Shown piece after piece: positions 25,366 through 33,745 of a DNA stretch of 64,000 nt (the first letter of the stretch is position 1; each line of letters opens with the position of its first letter). This DNA comes from Clostridiales bacterium (lineage in GTDB: Bacteria; Bacillota; Clostridia; Oscillospirales; Acutalibacteraceae), in contig JAIKWV010000026.1 in NCBI GenBank assembly GCA_024684435.1, positions 1 through 64,000 on the forward strand. The letters are read 5' to 3'. The position numbers and the translations under genes are program-made. The notes below the pieces were generated by a model. It did not search any database and was not told where the DNA came from. It worked only from the letters and a program-made list of their open reading frames with translations.

Positions 25366-26259
25366 ATGGGCAGATCAAAAGACCCTGACAAGAAATCACG
25401 TCCCAGGAAGAAGCACCCCATACTCAAAGCTATACTGCTGATACCGCTGGTCATCATCGTAGCTCTGGGTGGCATTGTGGGATATAACATCATATTGAAT
25501 CAAAACTTTACCGTTACGTTTTATCAGATCCGTTCGGACAAGGTCTCAAATAACGTAAGAATAGTTGAGCTTGCGGATCTTCACAGCAAAGAATACGGCA
25601 AAAACAATCAGAAGCTCATAAACAGGATAAAAGATCTCAAACCGGATATTATCGTTTATGCCGGAGATATGATGATGTACAGGGTGGACGATTATTCCGT
25701 TCTGTTCGATCTGTCGGATAAATTGAGCGAGATAGCGCCGATCTATGCCTGCTTCGGAAACCATGAGTTGGATCAGTACCTTTTCAGGGACAAAAACTTC
25801 AAGCAGGATTTCATCTCTCACAACGTAAATCTTCTGGCCAATGAGGCTGTGGAGGTAGAGGTGAAAGATTCTGTAGTTCAGATCATAGGCCTTACGGACG
25901 ATTACGGTCATTTCGACTCGCCTACAAACAATTCCAAAAAATTCATGGACTCGCTTGAACCCACGGACAACTGCCGTCTTTGTCTTACCCATTATCCGGA
26001 GCTGTTCTTTGACAAGCTGCTGAACAGGGGAATAGACGTTGCGTTTACGGGTCACATTCACGGCGGACTGATCCGCATCCCGAGGATCGGCGGACTTTAC
26101 AGCCCCACCGAGGGTTTCTTCCCCACACTTACGGCGGGTGTTTATGAACCCGGTGACGGATCCCGCGTCGTTATAAGCAGAGGCTTGGGCGACTCAAGCA
26201 AGATCCCCAGGATCAACAATCAGCCCGAGCTGGTAGTCGTTGATATATGCTGGTATTGA
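25366..26259 (+). CDS. Membrane-anchored calcineurin-like metallophosphoesterase
   Basis: The 297-residue protein has a basic N terminus, a membrane segment (about 18-40), then a metallophosphoesterase domain of the YkuE/YaeI type: ELADLHSKEYG (the usual DxH is present as D-L-H), VYAGDMM, CFGNHELDQ, LTHYPELF and FTGHIHGGLIRIPRIGG. All five metal motifs look intact. It faces outward if the anchor is inside-to-out. Its place within the exopolysaccharide operon suggests action on a lipid-linked phosphate or glycan phosphate, but that is inference. GTGAGG precedes the ATG. Confidence 0.88.
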   Translation: MGRSKDPDKKSRPRKKHPILKAILLIPLVIIVALGGIVGYNIILNQNFTVTFYQIRSDKVSNNVRIVELADLHSKEYGKNNQKLINRIKDLKPDIIVYAGDMMMYRVDDYSVLFDLSDKLSEIAPIYACFGNHELDQYLFRDKNFKQDFISHNVNLLANEAVEVEVKDSVVQIIGLTDDYGHFDSPTNNSKKFMDSLEPTDNCRLCLTHYPELFFDKLLNRGIDVAFTGHIHGGLIRIPRIGGLYSPTEGFFPTLTAGVYEPGDGSRVVISRGLGDSSKIPRINNQPELVVVDICWY

Positions 26260-26317
26260 TCAAAATAAGATTTTACACTAACAAATGATAATTATATCAG
26301 GAAAGGAGGAACGGTAA

Positions 26318-27772
26318 TTGGAAACAACATACCACGAAAAGGTTTTTTACTCCCAAAAGAAAAAGCACTTTAAACTCTTGCGCAAATTGATGAGAAAAAT
26401 ATTTTCTCCATTGATCCGTGCGCTTAACAGCGTGGATGAAGATTTTTCGGATCGTTCCCCAATCAGAAAAACATTTTTATTTGCTCTCAGGTGGAAAACT
26501 CCGATATTCGTACTGTTTGTGGTAGTAATGGTGTTGGCGGCGGGATATTTCATTCATAGCAGTGCCGGTGTGGCGACGACGGAAATGAGCCTTAACTACG
26601 AGGAGAGCGCCAACGGACTTAATCCAAATTCTACCAGATTCAACATCTATGACTTTGCCAGCCAGGAAGTGGTGGAGGGGATGCTGAACTATTGCGGCAT
26701 CGACCCCGAAAGCGTAGATATGAATTCAATAATTAATTCAATATCAATAAAGCCAACCAACTCAAAAGCATTTTCCGAGGACAACTATTTTATCTCCACA
26801 TCCTACAGAATAACTCTGAAAAAGCCGCCGGAGATAAGTGATGTAAGCGCAGACGATCTTTTAAATCTTCTGTGCAAGGCATACAAAGACAACCTTTACT
26901 CAAAATATACGGAAAACCGCTCTATCCTGGAATTTGATATAGACAAATTCAATGACGTGGAATTCATGGAAATAGCCGACCTGTTCGACTTGAAGGCTCA
27001 GCAGATCGAAAAGTACCTTAACACAAGGGCAAAGCAGAACAAAACCTTTACCGAGCAGGAGTCAGACGAGACATTCAAATCCCTTGCCGAGAAGGTTGAA
27101 AATCTGCGGATTTACGACATTGATAAATACCGCACATTTGTTATTCAGACCGGACCTTCTTTAAATAAGGAACGCTATACAAGAGCCCTGTCTTATGTGA
27201 ACCTGATAAAGGGCATGAGCTATGATAAGGATATGGCTGCATACGATGTGCGAAACGACGGGATAAAGATGTACAGGGAAAACATGATAAATATAGTAAT
27301 GATCCCGTCAGTTGATGAAAGCAAGAATACATACTATATGTCCAAAACCAAAACAGGTATGGACTACATGGCGAGTCAGGCGGATGATTATCTTCTCACA
27401 GCGCAGGAGACCGCAAAGGAGATATCCACAAACGAGGATATAATCGCCAAGATGCGCGCCGGTACAAACAACGCCGCGGATATCAAAAAGGCAAACGAAA
27501 TGATAAGCGAGATACGCAAAAAGTTTTCCGAACTTTCCAAACAGATAGAAACGGTGGACAAGGCGTATGTCAAATACAAGACAAAGGATTATCTGACCTT
27601 TAAGAAATTAAATCAGGCGCTTAAACAGATCATGAATTTTGATGCTCTGATCGCGCTTGCGGCGGTAATGCTGTTTGGAATATTTGCGGTCATCTGGTTA
27701 AGATTCCGATATTTCGGTGGAGGAGACAAGAGTGAAGGAGTTTCAACTTTTACGTTACCTTTACAAAGGTAA
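26318..27772 (+). CDS. Wzz-like chain-length determinant/co-polymerase protein
   Basis: The 484-residue protein has a cytosolic N terminus (about 1-58), a membrane segment (about 60-80), a long extracytoplasmic, partly coiled-coil region (about 85-445) and a second membrane segment (about 448-468), the Wzz/BexC-like topology. The start of the outer region (NYEESANGLNPNSTRFNIYD) resembles the matching part of the next gene product, so the two are paralogues. There is no kinase domain. Start is TTG at 26318 with AAAGGAGG nine bases before it. It overlaps the next gene by 41 bases. It should set polymer length or gate export together with its partner. Confidence 0.82.
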   Translation: METTYHEKVFYSQKKKHFKLLRKLMRKIFSPLIRALNSVDEDFSDRSPIRKTFLFALRWKTPIFVLFVVVMVLAAGYFIHSSAGVATTEMSLNYEESANGLNPNSTRFNIYDFASQEVVEGMLNYCGIDPESVDMNSIINSISIKPTNSKAFSEDNYFISTSYRITLKKPPEISDVSADDLLNLLCKAYKDNLYSKYTENRSILEFDIDKFNDVEFMEIADLFDLKAQQIEKYLNTRAKQNKTFTEQESDETFKSLAEKVENLRIYDIDKYRTFVIQTGPSLNKERYTRALSYVNLIKGMSYDKDMAAYDVRNDGIKMYRENMINIVMIPSVDESKNTYYMSKTKTGMDYMASQADDYLLTAQETAKEISTNEDIIAKMRAGTNNAADIKKANEMISEIRKKFSELSKQIETVDKAYVKYKTKDYLTFKKLNQALKQIMNFDALIALAAVMLFGIFAVIWLRFRYFGGGDKSEGVSTFTLPLQR

Positions 27773-29543
27773 ATTCATAATTTTCATAGTTGCGCTTGTC
27801 GGTGCTATCTGGGTTTACTCCTTTGCAAACTCGCAGCAGGTATACACGGCGACGACAGTCATCCGTTATGCCAACGGAGCCATAAGCGAAGGGCTTACGC
27901 CCAACGGCTCAAAGCTGGACGTTTCGGAGATATACTCTTCAACCGTCATCAAGGGCGCCATCGAAGATCTGGGACTGAACTGTTCCATCGACGAGGTGCG
28001 TTCCAAGATGAAGGTCCGTGCAATTATACCCGATGAGGAGGAGCAGAGGAAGGAGACCGCGATAAGCAAGGGTGAGGAATATAATTATTTCCCCACCGAC
28101 TATGTCATAACATTTGAGGCGAATTCTGAAAAATCCATGAATTACGTGGCAAATATGCTTGACGCTGTTATCAAAAACTACTATATGTTCTACAGCGAAA
28201 AGTATGTGGATCAGATGATCCTTCCCAACAATGCCGCGAATATCAGCTCAAACGATTACGACTATATCGAAAGCGCGGAGATAATCCAGGAGTCGGTCAA
28301 GGGCATAGACGACTATCTGCTTCAAAAAAGAGCAAGCTATCCCGACTTCAGGGCGTCAGCCACAGGCTATACTTTTACCGACCTTGAAAACATATACAGC
28401 TACATCATAAAGAACAAGGTCCCTCATCTGTACGCAAGCATCTTCCAGGGAAAGTATACCAAGGATAACGATCTGCTTCTGAAAAAACAGCAGAACCGTA
28501 TAGAACAACTTGACATCAGTATAAACAACAACACGCAAAAGGCGGACAAACTCAAGTACTTGCTTGACAATTACAGTGAAAAGGGCGTAAACACGACCAA
28601 CAGCCTTGACGATGATGCTGATGCGGCAAACAGCGGGACAGGTTCCTCGGTCATAGGAAGTAACGACGCGGGCTCAGCTATAATAATGGATGTAAACGGC
28701 TACGACAGGGGCTTGAACGTCATTACGACTTACGATGATCTGATCCAGGAATATGTGAGCATCAACCAGTCGATCAAAAACGATGAGATAGATAAAGAAC
28801 ATGCTGAGTACATAAAATCTGTTTTTGTGGGCAATACGCAGAATCAGGTCCTCAGCGACGGTGTGGAAAAGTACATAGAAGAACTGGTGGACATCCTGAA
28901 CACGGAGTACAGTCTGGTAAAGTCCACAGCGAGAGAGCTCAACGAATATATCGGCGCCAGCTACCTTAACATACTCAACTCAGTCGTTGCGGCGCAGAAA
29001 GTAAATATCAAGCTGTACCTTGCATTGGCTGTCGTGTTCTTCCTGTTCTTCGGCTGCGTCGGCGCGGTGGTTATCGGAAGGCTCAAGGATTTCATACAGT
29101 ACATCCTTTACACAGACAAAAACACAAAGCTTCCCAACCGTCAGATGTGCGATATATATATCAACTCTCTTGCCACGAAGGATGTTGGTGAACAGTACAC
29201 CTGTCTTATCATCAAGATGACCAATCTGTTCGATCTTAACGCGACCCTGGGACGCGCCGCCGCCGATTCGGTTTTGGCTGATTTCGGAGGCATGATAAAA
29301 TCTCTTTCAAGGAATTACGGCTTTGTGGGATATAACAACGGCGGTCAGTTCCTGGGACTGTTCGATAAGTGTACCGCGCAGAAAGTGGAAATGTTTATCG
29401 AAATGCTCCAGAACAACGTGGATGATTACAACGAAAAGCAGATCGAGCTTAACATCAAGTTCACCGCGGCTTATGTCAACTCTACGGATGACGGCATTTA
29501 TGATATCAGAGATATTATCCACCGTACTTACGGGAAGTTATAA
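27732..29543 (+). CDS. Wzz-like chain-length protein fused to a degenerate GGDEF domain
   Basis: The 603-residue protein has a membrane segment near residues 16-34, an extracytoplasmic helical region (about 38-425) beginning like a Wzz domain (ANGAISEGLTPNGSKLDVSE), a second membrane segment (about 428-450) and a cytosolic C-terminal domain (about 458-603) that reads as GGDEF: TDKNTKLPNRQMCDIYIN, a central CLIIKMTNLFDLNATLG, then NNGGQFLGLF at residues 535-544. GGQF replaces GG(D/E)EF, and the inhibitory RxxD site is absent, so cyclase activity is unlikely. GGAGGAG (27719-27725) is six bases before the GTG at 27732, which fixes the start; an in-frame GTG at 27717 is less likely. It may sense a nucleotide and control polymer length. 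Confidence 0.82.
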   Translation: MKEFQLLRYLYKGKFIIFIVALVGAIWVYSFANSQQVYTATTVIRYANGAISEGLTPNGSKLDVSEIYSSTVIKGAIEDLGLNCSIDEVRSKMKVRAIIPDEEEQRKETAISKGEEYNYFPTDYVITFEANSEKSMNYVANMLDAVIKNYYMFYSEKYVDQMILPNNAANISSNDYDYIESAEIIQESVKGIDDYLLQKRASYPDFRASATGYTFTDLENIYSYIIKNKVPHLYASIFQGKYTKDNDLLLKKQQNRIEQLDISINNNTQKADKLKYLLDNYSEKGVNTTNSLDDDADAANSGTGSSVIGSNDAGSAIIMDVNGYDRGLNVITTYDDLIQEYVSINQSIKNDEIDKEHAEYIKSVFVGNTQNQVLSDGVEKYIEELVDILNTEYSLVKSTARELNEYIGASYLNILNSVVAAQKVNIKLYLALAVVFFLFFGCVGAVVIGRLKDFIQYILYTDKNTKLPNRQMCDIYINSLATKDVGEQYTCLIIKMTNLFDLNATLGRAAADSVLADFGGMIKSLSRNYGFVGYNNGGQFLGLFDKCTAQKVEMFIEMLQNNVDDYNEKQIELNIKFTAAYVNSTDDGIYDIRDIIHRTYGKL

Positions 29544-29590
29544 TAATTATTCCGAGCTGCTGTTTTGCCCGGCGAAAGTGAGGTCTTCAT

Positions 29591-31021
29591 ATGTACAAAA
29601 AAAGTAAACACGGATGGATGGCGCACCTTGATTTCAGGATCATGGAAACAGTGGTAATGCTTGGGGTCTATTTTGCGGCGCTTATCCCTTCGGACGCGGC
29701 TGTATTTAAGAATTACCTGAGCGGAGCTCTTATACTGGCTCTGTTCGGAATGTTTGTGGCTACGATACCCAGGCTGTACATAAAAATACTGCACAGAGGG
29801 ATAATAATAGAATTCCTTATATCTGTCGCGTATGTCGGGGTCTGCGATGCCGTAACGTTGCTGTATCTTGTCTTTATTGAAGAGATGATCCCGAAGACTT
29901 TGAATATATGCATATTTGTTGCCGGCAGCATAGTGCTTGATTTCCTTGTAAAGCTTGGTCTCAGATGGCTTGTGAAAAAGGGCTTGAGCGCTGCTGACAG
30001 AAGGAGCAATCTCATTCTTGTGTCCTCCGACGGTGACATTGAGAAAATGATAGACCGCTTTAATAAGAATTTTTTTAACCAGTTTACCATCGCCGGAGTT
30101 ATAGTATATGGAAGCCAAAAATATAAAGTCGGCGATGAGATAAACGGCTGCAAAGTCCTGTGCGATCTTGAAGACCTGCCCAATCTTGTACAGAATGTCT
30201 GGCTGGATGAGGTATATATAAATCTTCCGTCTACCCGTGTGCCCAGAGAAATAATCAGACAGATCCTTACTATGGGCATAGTGGTCCACAGAGTGATAGA
30301 TTTCGACATGGACTATCACAGAAACAAGGTAATAAATAAACTGTACGGTTACACCTGCCTTACCGAAAGTGTCAGCATAATGCCCACGTCACAGTATCTC
30401 ACCAAGCGCTTTATTGACATTATCGGCGGACTTGTAGGCTCTCTTATGACAATAATTCTCACCATTATAGTCGGTCCGCTGATCTTCATAACCGATCCCG
30501 GTCCCATCTTTTTCACTCAAAAGCGTGTGGGTAAGGGCGGCAGAGTGTTCAAAATGGTCAAGTTCCGCTCCATGTACAAGGACGCCGAGGCGCGCAAGGC
30601 GGAGCTTATGAGTCAGAACCAGGTGGCGGACGGCATGATGTTCAAAATGGACAACGATCCGAGAATACTGGGCAGCGGAAAGGATGGCACCAAGAAAGGC
30701 ATAGGCTGGTTCATTCGCAAATTCTCAATAGATGAATTCCCCCAGTTCTTCATGGTGGTCAAGGGCGATATGTCCCTTGTGGGCACCCGTCCTCCAACAC
30801 TGGATGAATGGGAAAAATACGGTCCCACACACAGAGCTCGTATGGCCATCCGTCCCGGCATCACCGGAATGTGGCAGGCTAACGGCAGAAGCGATATCAC
30901 CGACTTTGAAAAAGTCGTGGAGCTGGATATGGAGTACATAAAAAATATGAGCGTGATGTTTGATATCAAGCTCATACTGAAAACCATAAAGGGTATTCTC
31001 ACAGGCTCCGGCGCGAAATAA
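29591..31021 (+). CDS. Polyprenyl-phosphate sugar phosphotransferase (WbaP/CpsE-like)
   Basis: The 476-residue protein has four or five N-terminal membrane segments, a central nucleotide-binding-like domain (about 135-235), another membrane segment (about 275-298) and the C-terminal bacterial sugar-transferase domain: LTKRFIDIIGGLVGS, DPGPIFFTQKRVGKGGRVFK, VKFRSMYKDAE, IRKFSIDEFPQF, GDMSLVGTRPP and IRPGITGMWQANGRSD. It transfers a sugar-1-phosphate from a UDP-sugar to undecaprenyl phosphate and so starts each repeat unit. It ends the central exopolysaccharide operon and is followed by a structured terminator region. Confidence 0.93.
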   Translation: MYKKSKHGWMAHLDFRIMETVVMLGVYFAALIPSDAAVFKNYLSGALILALFGMFVATIPRLYIKILHRGIIIEFLISVAYVGVCDAVTLLYLVFIEEMIPKTLNICIFVAGSIVLDFLVKLGLRWLVKKGLSAADRRSNLILVSSDGDIEKMIDRFNKNFFNQFTIAGVIVYGSQKYKVGDEINGCKVLCDLEDLPNLVQNVWLDEVYINLPSTRVPREIIRQILTMGIVVHRVIDFDMDYHRNKVINKLYGYTCLTESVSIMPTSQYLTKRFIDIIGGLVGSLMTIILTIIVGPLIFITDPGPIFFTQKRVGKGGRVFKMVKFRSMYKDAEARKAELMSQNQVADGMMFKMDNDPRILGSGKDGTKKGIGWFIRKFSIDEFPQFFMVVKGDMSLVGTRPPTLDEWEKYGPTHRARMAIRPGITGMWQANGRSDITDFEKVVELDMEYIKNMSVMFDIKLILKTIKGILTGSGAK

Positions 31022-31076
31022 ACCCGATCGGCACAAAAAATGAATAAACAGTCGCCGCAAGGCAACTGAAACACAG

Positions 31077-31155
31077 ACCTCCGTGGTTACGATCAGATGT
31101 CAGATGATAATATTTTTATCGTCAGCAGATTATCCACCGCGGAGGTGTTTTTATG
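31077..31155 (+). terminator. Structured terminator region after the sugar transferase gene
   Basis: ACCTCCG (31077-31083) pairs with CGGAGGT (31140-31146) and encloses an inner GATGATAA/TTTATCGTC stem; GTTTTTATG follows. The 3' arm looks like a ribosome site followed by ATG AAA TAA, so a regulatory role is also possible. The remaining spacer to 31255 is AT-rich with no other signal. Confidence 0.5.
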
Positions 31156-31255
31156 AAATAAAAAGGCGTATCAAGGGACGCTGAGTAATATAAGTATAAT
31201 ATTGATTAAATATATTATTTTAAACAACGCAAAGATCCGGCAATGCAAAATTGAA

Positions 31256-31284
31256 TTGACATATCGGCGTATATCTGCTATTAT
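31256..31284 (+). promoter_or_regulatory. Predicted promoter of the dTDP-rhamnose genes
   Basis: TTGACA (31256-31261), 17-base spacer, TATTAT (31279-31284). Confidence 0.8.
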
Positions 31285-31343
31285 TGTAATGTGTAATTTA
31301 GACATTTTGTGCAATTATTACCTTTAAGAAAGTGGTGTGAAAT

Positions 31344-32276
31344 TTGAAAGGCATCATTTTAGCAGGCGGTTCCGGCACAAGGCTCTATCCTCTTACGTTG
31401 GTCACCAGTAAACAACTTTTACCGGTATACGATAAACCCATGATATATTACCCTCTTTCCACACTTATGCTGGCGGGAATACGGGAAATACTTATTATAT
31501 CCACATCGGAAGACACCCCAAAATTTCAGGCGCTGATGGGCAACGGCAGTCAGTTCGGGCTCAAGCTTTCCTATGCCATACAGGAAAGACCGGAGGGTCT
31601 GGCGCAGGCGTTCATCATCGGCGAAAAATTCATCGGTGACGACAGCGTGGCAATGGTCCTGGGTGACAATATTTTTTACGGAAACGGTCTGGGACATCTG
31701 CTCAGACAGGCGGCGAAGAACGTTAACAAGGCGACCATTTTCGGCTACTATGTGGATCATCCCGAAAGCTTCGGCGTCATTGAGTTTGATAAGCACAATG
31801 TTCCTGTTTCCATAGAAGAAAAGCCAAAAAAGCCAAAGTCCAATTACGCGGTCACCGGTCTTTATTTCTACGACAACAGGGTAGTGGGGTACGCGAAATC
31901 TCTCAAGCCCTCCAAACGCGGCGAGCTGGAGATAACCGACATTAACCGTATTTACCTTAAGAACAACGAGCTGGATATCCGATTTTTGGGCAGGGGCTAC
32001 GCCTGGCTGGATACCGGTACGGTGGATAACCTTATGGACGCGGCGAATTTCGTCCGCACCGTGGAGCGCCTTCAGGGCATAAAGATCTCCGCCCCGGAGG
32101 AAATAGCCTACAATATGCGCTGGATAACAAAGAAGAATTTGATAAAATCCGCGGAAAAATACGGCAATTCGGATTACGGCAAGCATCTGCTCCGGGTCAG
32201 TGAGGGCAAGATCCTCTACGGCATAAATCCCGGAGATCAGAGACCCCGCTGGGGTATCGAGGACGAGGATGTATAA
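31344..32276 (+). CDS. rfbA: Glucose-1-phosphate thymidylyltransferase
   Basis: The 310-residue protein begins [17 protein letters not shown], the nucleotidyltransferase signature loop, and continues with [49 protein letters not shown] and GYAWLDTGT, all typical of RmlA. It makes dTDP-glucose from dTTP and glucose 1-phosphate, the first step to dTDP-L-rhamnose. Start is TTG at 31344. It heads an rfbA-rfbC-rfbD unit with its own promoter. The C-terminal extension (about 20 residues past the usual 290) is slightly longer than average. Confidence 0.95.
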   Translation: MKGIILAGGSGTRLYPLTLVTSKQLLPVYDKPMIYYPLSTLMLAGIREILIISTSEDTPKFQALMGNGSQFGLKLSYAIQERPEGLAQAFIIGEKFIGDDSVAMVLGDNIFYGNGLGHLLRQAAKNVNKATIFGYYVDHPESFGVIEFDKHNVPVSIEEKPKKPKSNYAVTGLYFYDNRVVGYAKSLKPSKRGELEITDINRIYLKNNELDIRFLGRGYAWLDTGTVDNLMDAANFVRTVERLQGIKISAPEEIAYNMRWITKKNLIKSAEKYGNSDYGKHLLRVSEGKILYGINPGDQRPRWGIEDEDV

Positions 32277-32300
32277 CAGATCACAAGGAGATGTTCTCTG

Positions 32301-32858
32301 TTGAAGGCAATAGAAACCGAGCTTGAGGGTGTTCTTATCATTGAGCCGCAGGTGTTTGGAGATAATCGTGGCTGGTTCTACGAATCCTATTCCCGCAAAA
32401 AGCTGGAGGCTTTGGGGATCAATGCTGACTTTGTTCAGGACAACCGTTCATTTTCAGCTCAGCCGGGCACTGTAAGAGGTCTTCACTGTCAGACAGACCC
32501 CATGGCGCAGGCGAAGCTTGTCACCTGCACCCGGGGCGCCATAAAAGATATTGCCGTCGATATAAGGCAGGGCTCTCCCACATATATGAAATGGATCGGA
32601 GTGGAGCTCAACGATCAGAATAAACTTATGCTGTTCATACCCAAGGGGTTTCTCCACGGCTTTGTGACCCTGACTCCGGACGTAGAGCTTTTCTACAAGG
32701 TGGATGAATACTATTCGCCGGAGAACGACAGAAGCATAAGGTTCAACGATCCGGCAATAGGCGTTGACTGGGGCGTTGAAGACCCGGTGTTGTCCGTTAA
32801 GGATATGAATTCACCGCTGTTGGCAGACAGCAACGTGAAATTTACGTATCAGAGGTAA
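32301..32858 (+). CDS. rfbC: dTDP-4-dehydrorhamnose 3,5-epimerase
   Basis: The 185-residue cupin-fold enzyme shows GVLIIEPQVFGDNRGWFYES, FVQDNRSFS, GTVRGLHCQ (catalytic His), AVDIRQGSPTY and IPKGFLHGFVTLTPD. It epimerises the 3 and 5 positions of dTDP-4-keto-6-deoxyglucose. Start is TTG at 32301, about 11 bases after AAGGAG, a slightly long spacing. Four bases separate its stop from the start of rfbD. Length is normal for the family. Confidence 0.95.
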   Translation: MKAIETELEGVLIIEPQVFGDNRGWFYESYSRKKLEALGINADFVQDNRSFSAQPGTVRGLHCQTDPMAQAKLVTCTRGAIKDIAVDIRQGSPTYMKWIGVELNDQNKLMLFIPKGFLHGFVTLTPDVELFYKVDEYYSPENDRSIRFNDPAIGVDWGVEDPVLSVKDMNSPLLADSNVKFTYQR

Positions 32859-32862
32859 CTGT

Positions 32863-33708
32863 ATGCAGATACTTGTGACCGGTGCCAACGGTCAGCTTGG
32901 CTCCGACGTGATAAGAGAACTTGAGCTCCGTCATATTCCCTGCAAAGGCGTGGATATGGCGGACTTTGACATATGTAATTTTGAACAGGCGAAAGAATAT
33001 ATTTCCGGGTACGCCCCGGAGGCCGTTATTCACTGCGCCGCTTACACCGCTGTGGACAAGGCGGAGACAGAACAGGAGCTGTGCATGAAGGTCAATGCTG
33101 AGGGTACCGAAAACATTGCGAAGGTCTGCCGGGAGCTTGACTGCAAGCTTATGTATATCAGTACAGACTACGTTTTCGGCAACAGCGGTACCCGTGTCCT
33201 TCAGACGGACGCCCCGAAAATCCCCCTGAACATCTACGGTGAATCAAAGCTCGCGGGGGAGAACGCGGTAATTGAAAATGTGAAAAAATATTTCATAGTC
33301 CGCACGTCCTGGGTCTTCGGTCTGCACGGCAATAACTTTGTCAAAACCATGCACAGGCTTGCCACCGACGGCAATCATCCGGAAATAAACGTGGTCTGTG
33401 ATCAGGTGGGTTCCCCCACATACACCGGCGACCTTGCAAAGCTTATCTGCGATATGATCGTAACGGAAAAATACGGTGTGTACCACGCCACCAACGAGGG
33501 CTACTGTTCATGGGCTGATTTTGCCCGTGAGATCATGTACCTTGCCGGGTTATCCGTCAAAATAAACGACATAACCACCGAGGAGTACAACGCCCCGGCG
33601 GCGCGCCCGAAGAATTCGCGGCTCTCCAAAGTGTCTTTGGACGACAACGGCTTTGAACGTCTGCCCTCATGGCAGAATGCTCTGCAAAGATATTTGCAGT
33701 CACTGTGA
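32863..33708 (+). CDS. rfbD: dTDP-4-dehydrorhamnose reductase
   Basis: The 281-residue short-chain-dehydrogenase-fold enzyme shows the NADPH loop ILVTGANGQLGSDVI, VIHCAAYTAVDKAE, YISTDYVFGNSG and the catalytic YGESKLAGE (Tyr-x3-Lys). It makes dTDP-L-rhamnose in the last step. AGAGGT lies six bases before the ATG. The rfbB dehydratase that should act between RfbA and RfbC is absent from this window and must be encoded elsewhere if the pathway works. The gene converges on the calcium-type ATPase without a clear terminator. Confidence 0.95.
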   Translation: MQILVTGANGQLGSDVIRELELRHIPCKGVDMADFDICNFEQAKEYISGYAPEAVIHCAAYTAVDKAETEQELCMKVNAEGTENIAKVCRELDCKLMYISTDYVFGNSGTRVLQTDAPKIPLNIYGESKLAGENAVIENVKKYFIVRTSWVFGLHGNNFVKTMHRLATDGNHPEINVVCDQVGSPTYTGDLAKLICDMIVTEKYGVYHATNEGYCSWADFAREIMYLAGLSVKINDITTEEYNAPAARPKNSRLSKVSLDDNGFERLPSWQNALQRYLQSL

Positions 33709-33745
33709 TCATACAGCCGTAGGGAAGCCACACAGTTTTGTCTCT

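Noticed and set aside
31022-31343. Possible c-di-GMP (GEMM) or other riboswitch before rfbA
   Set aside because: I looked because of the GGDEF-like gene upstream, but conserved riboswitch cores are not present and the structured part precedes the rfbA promoter.
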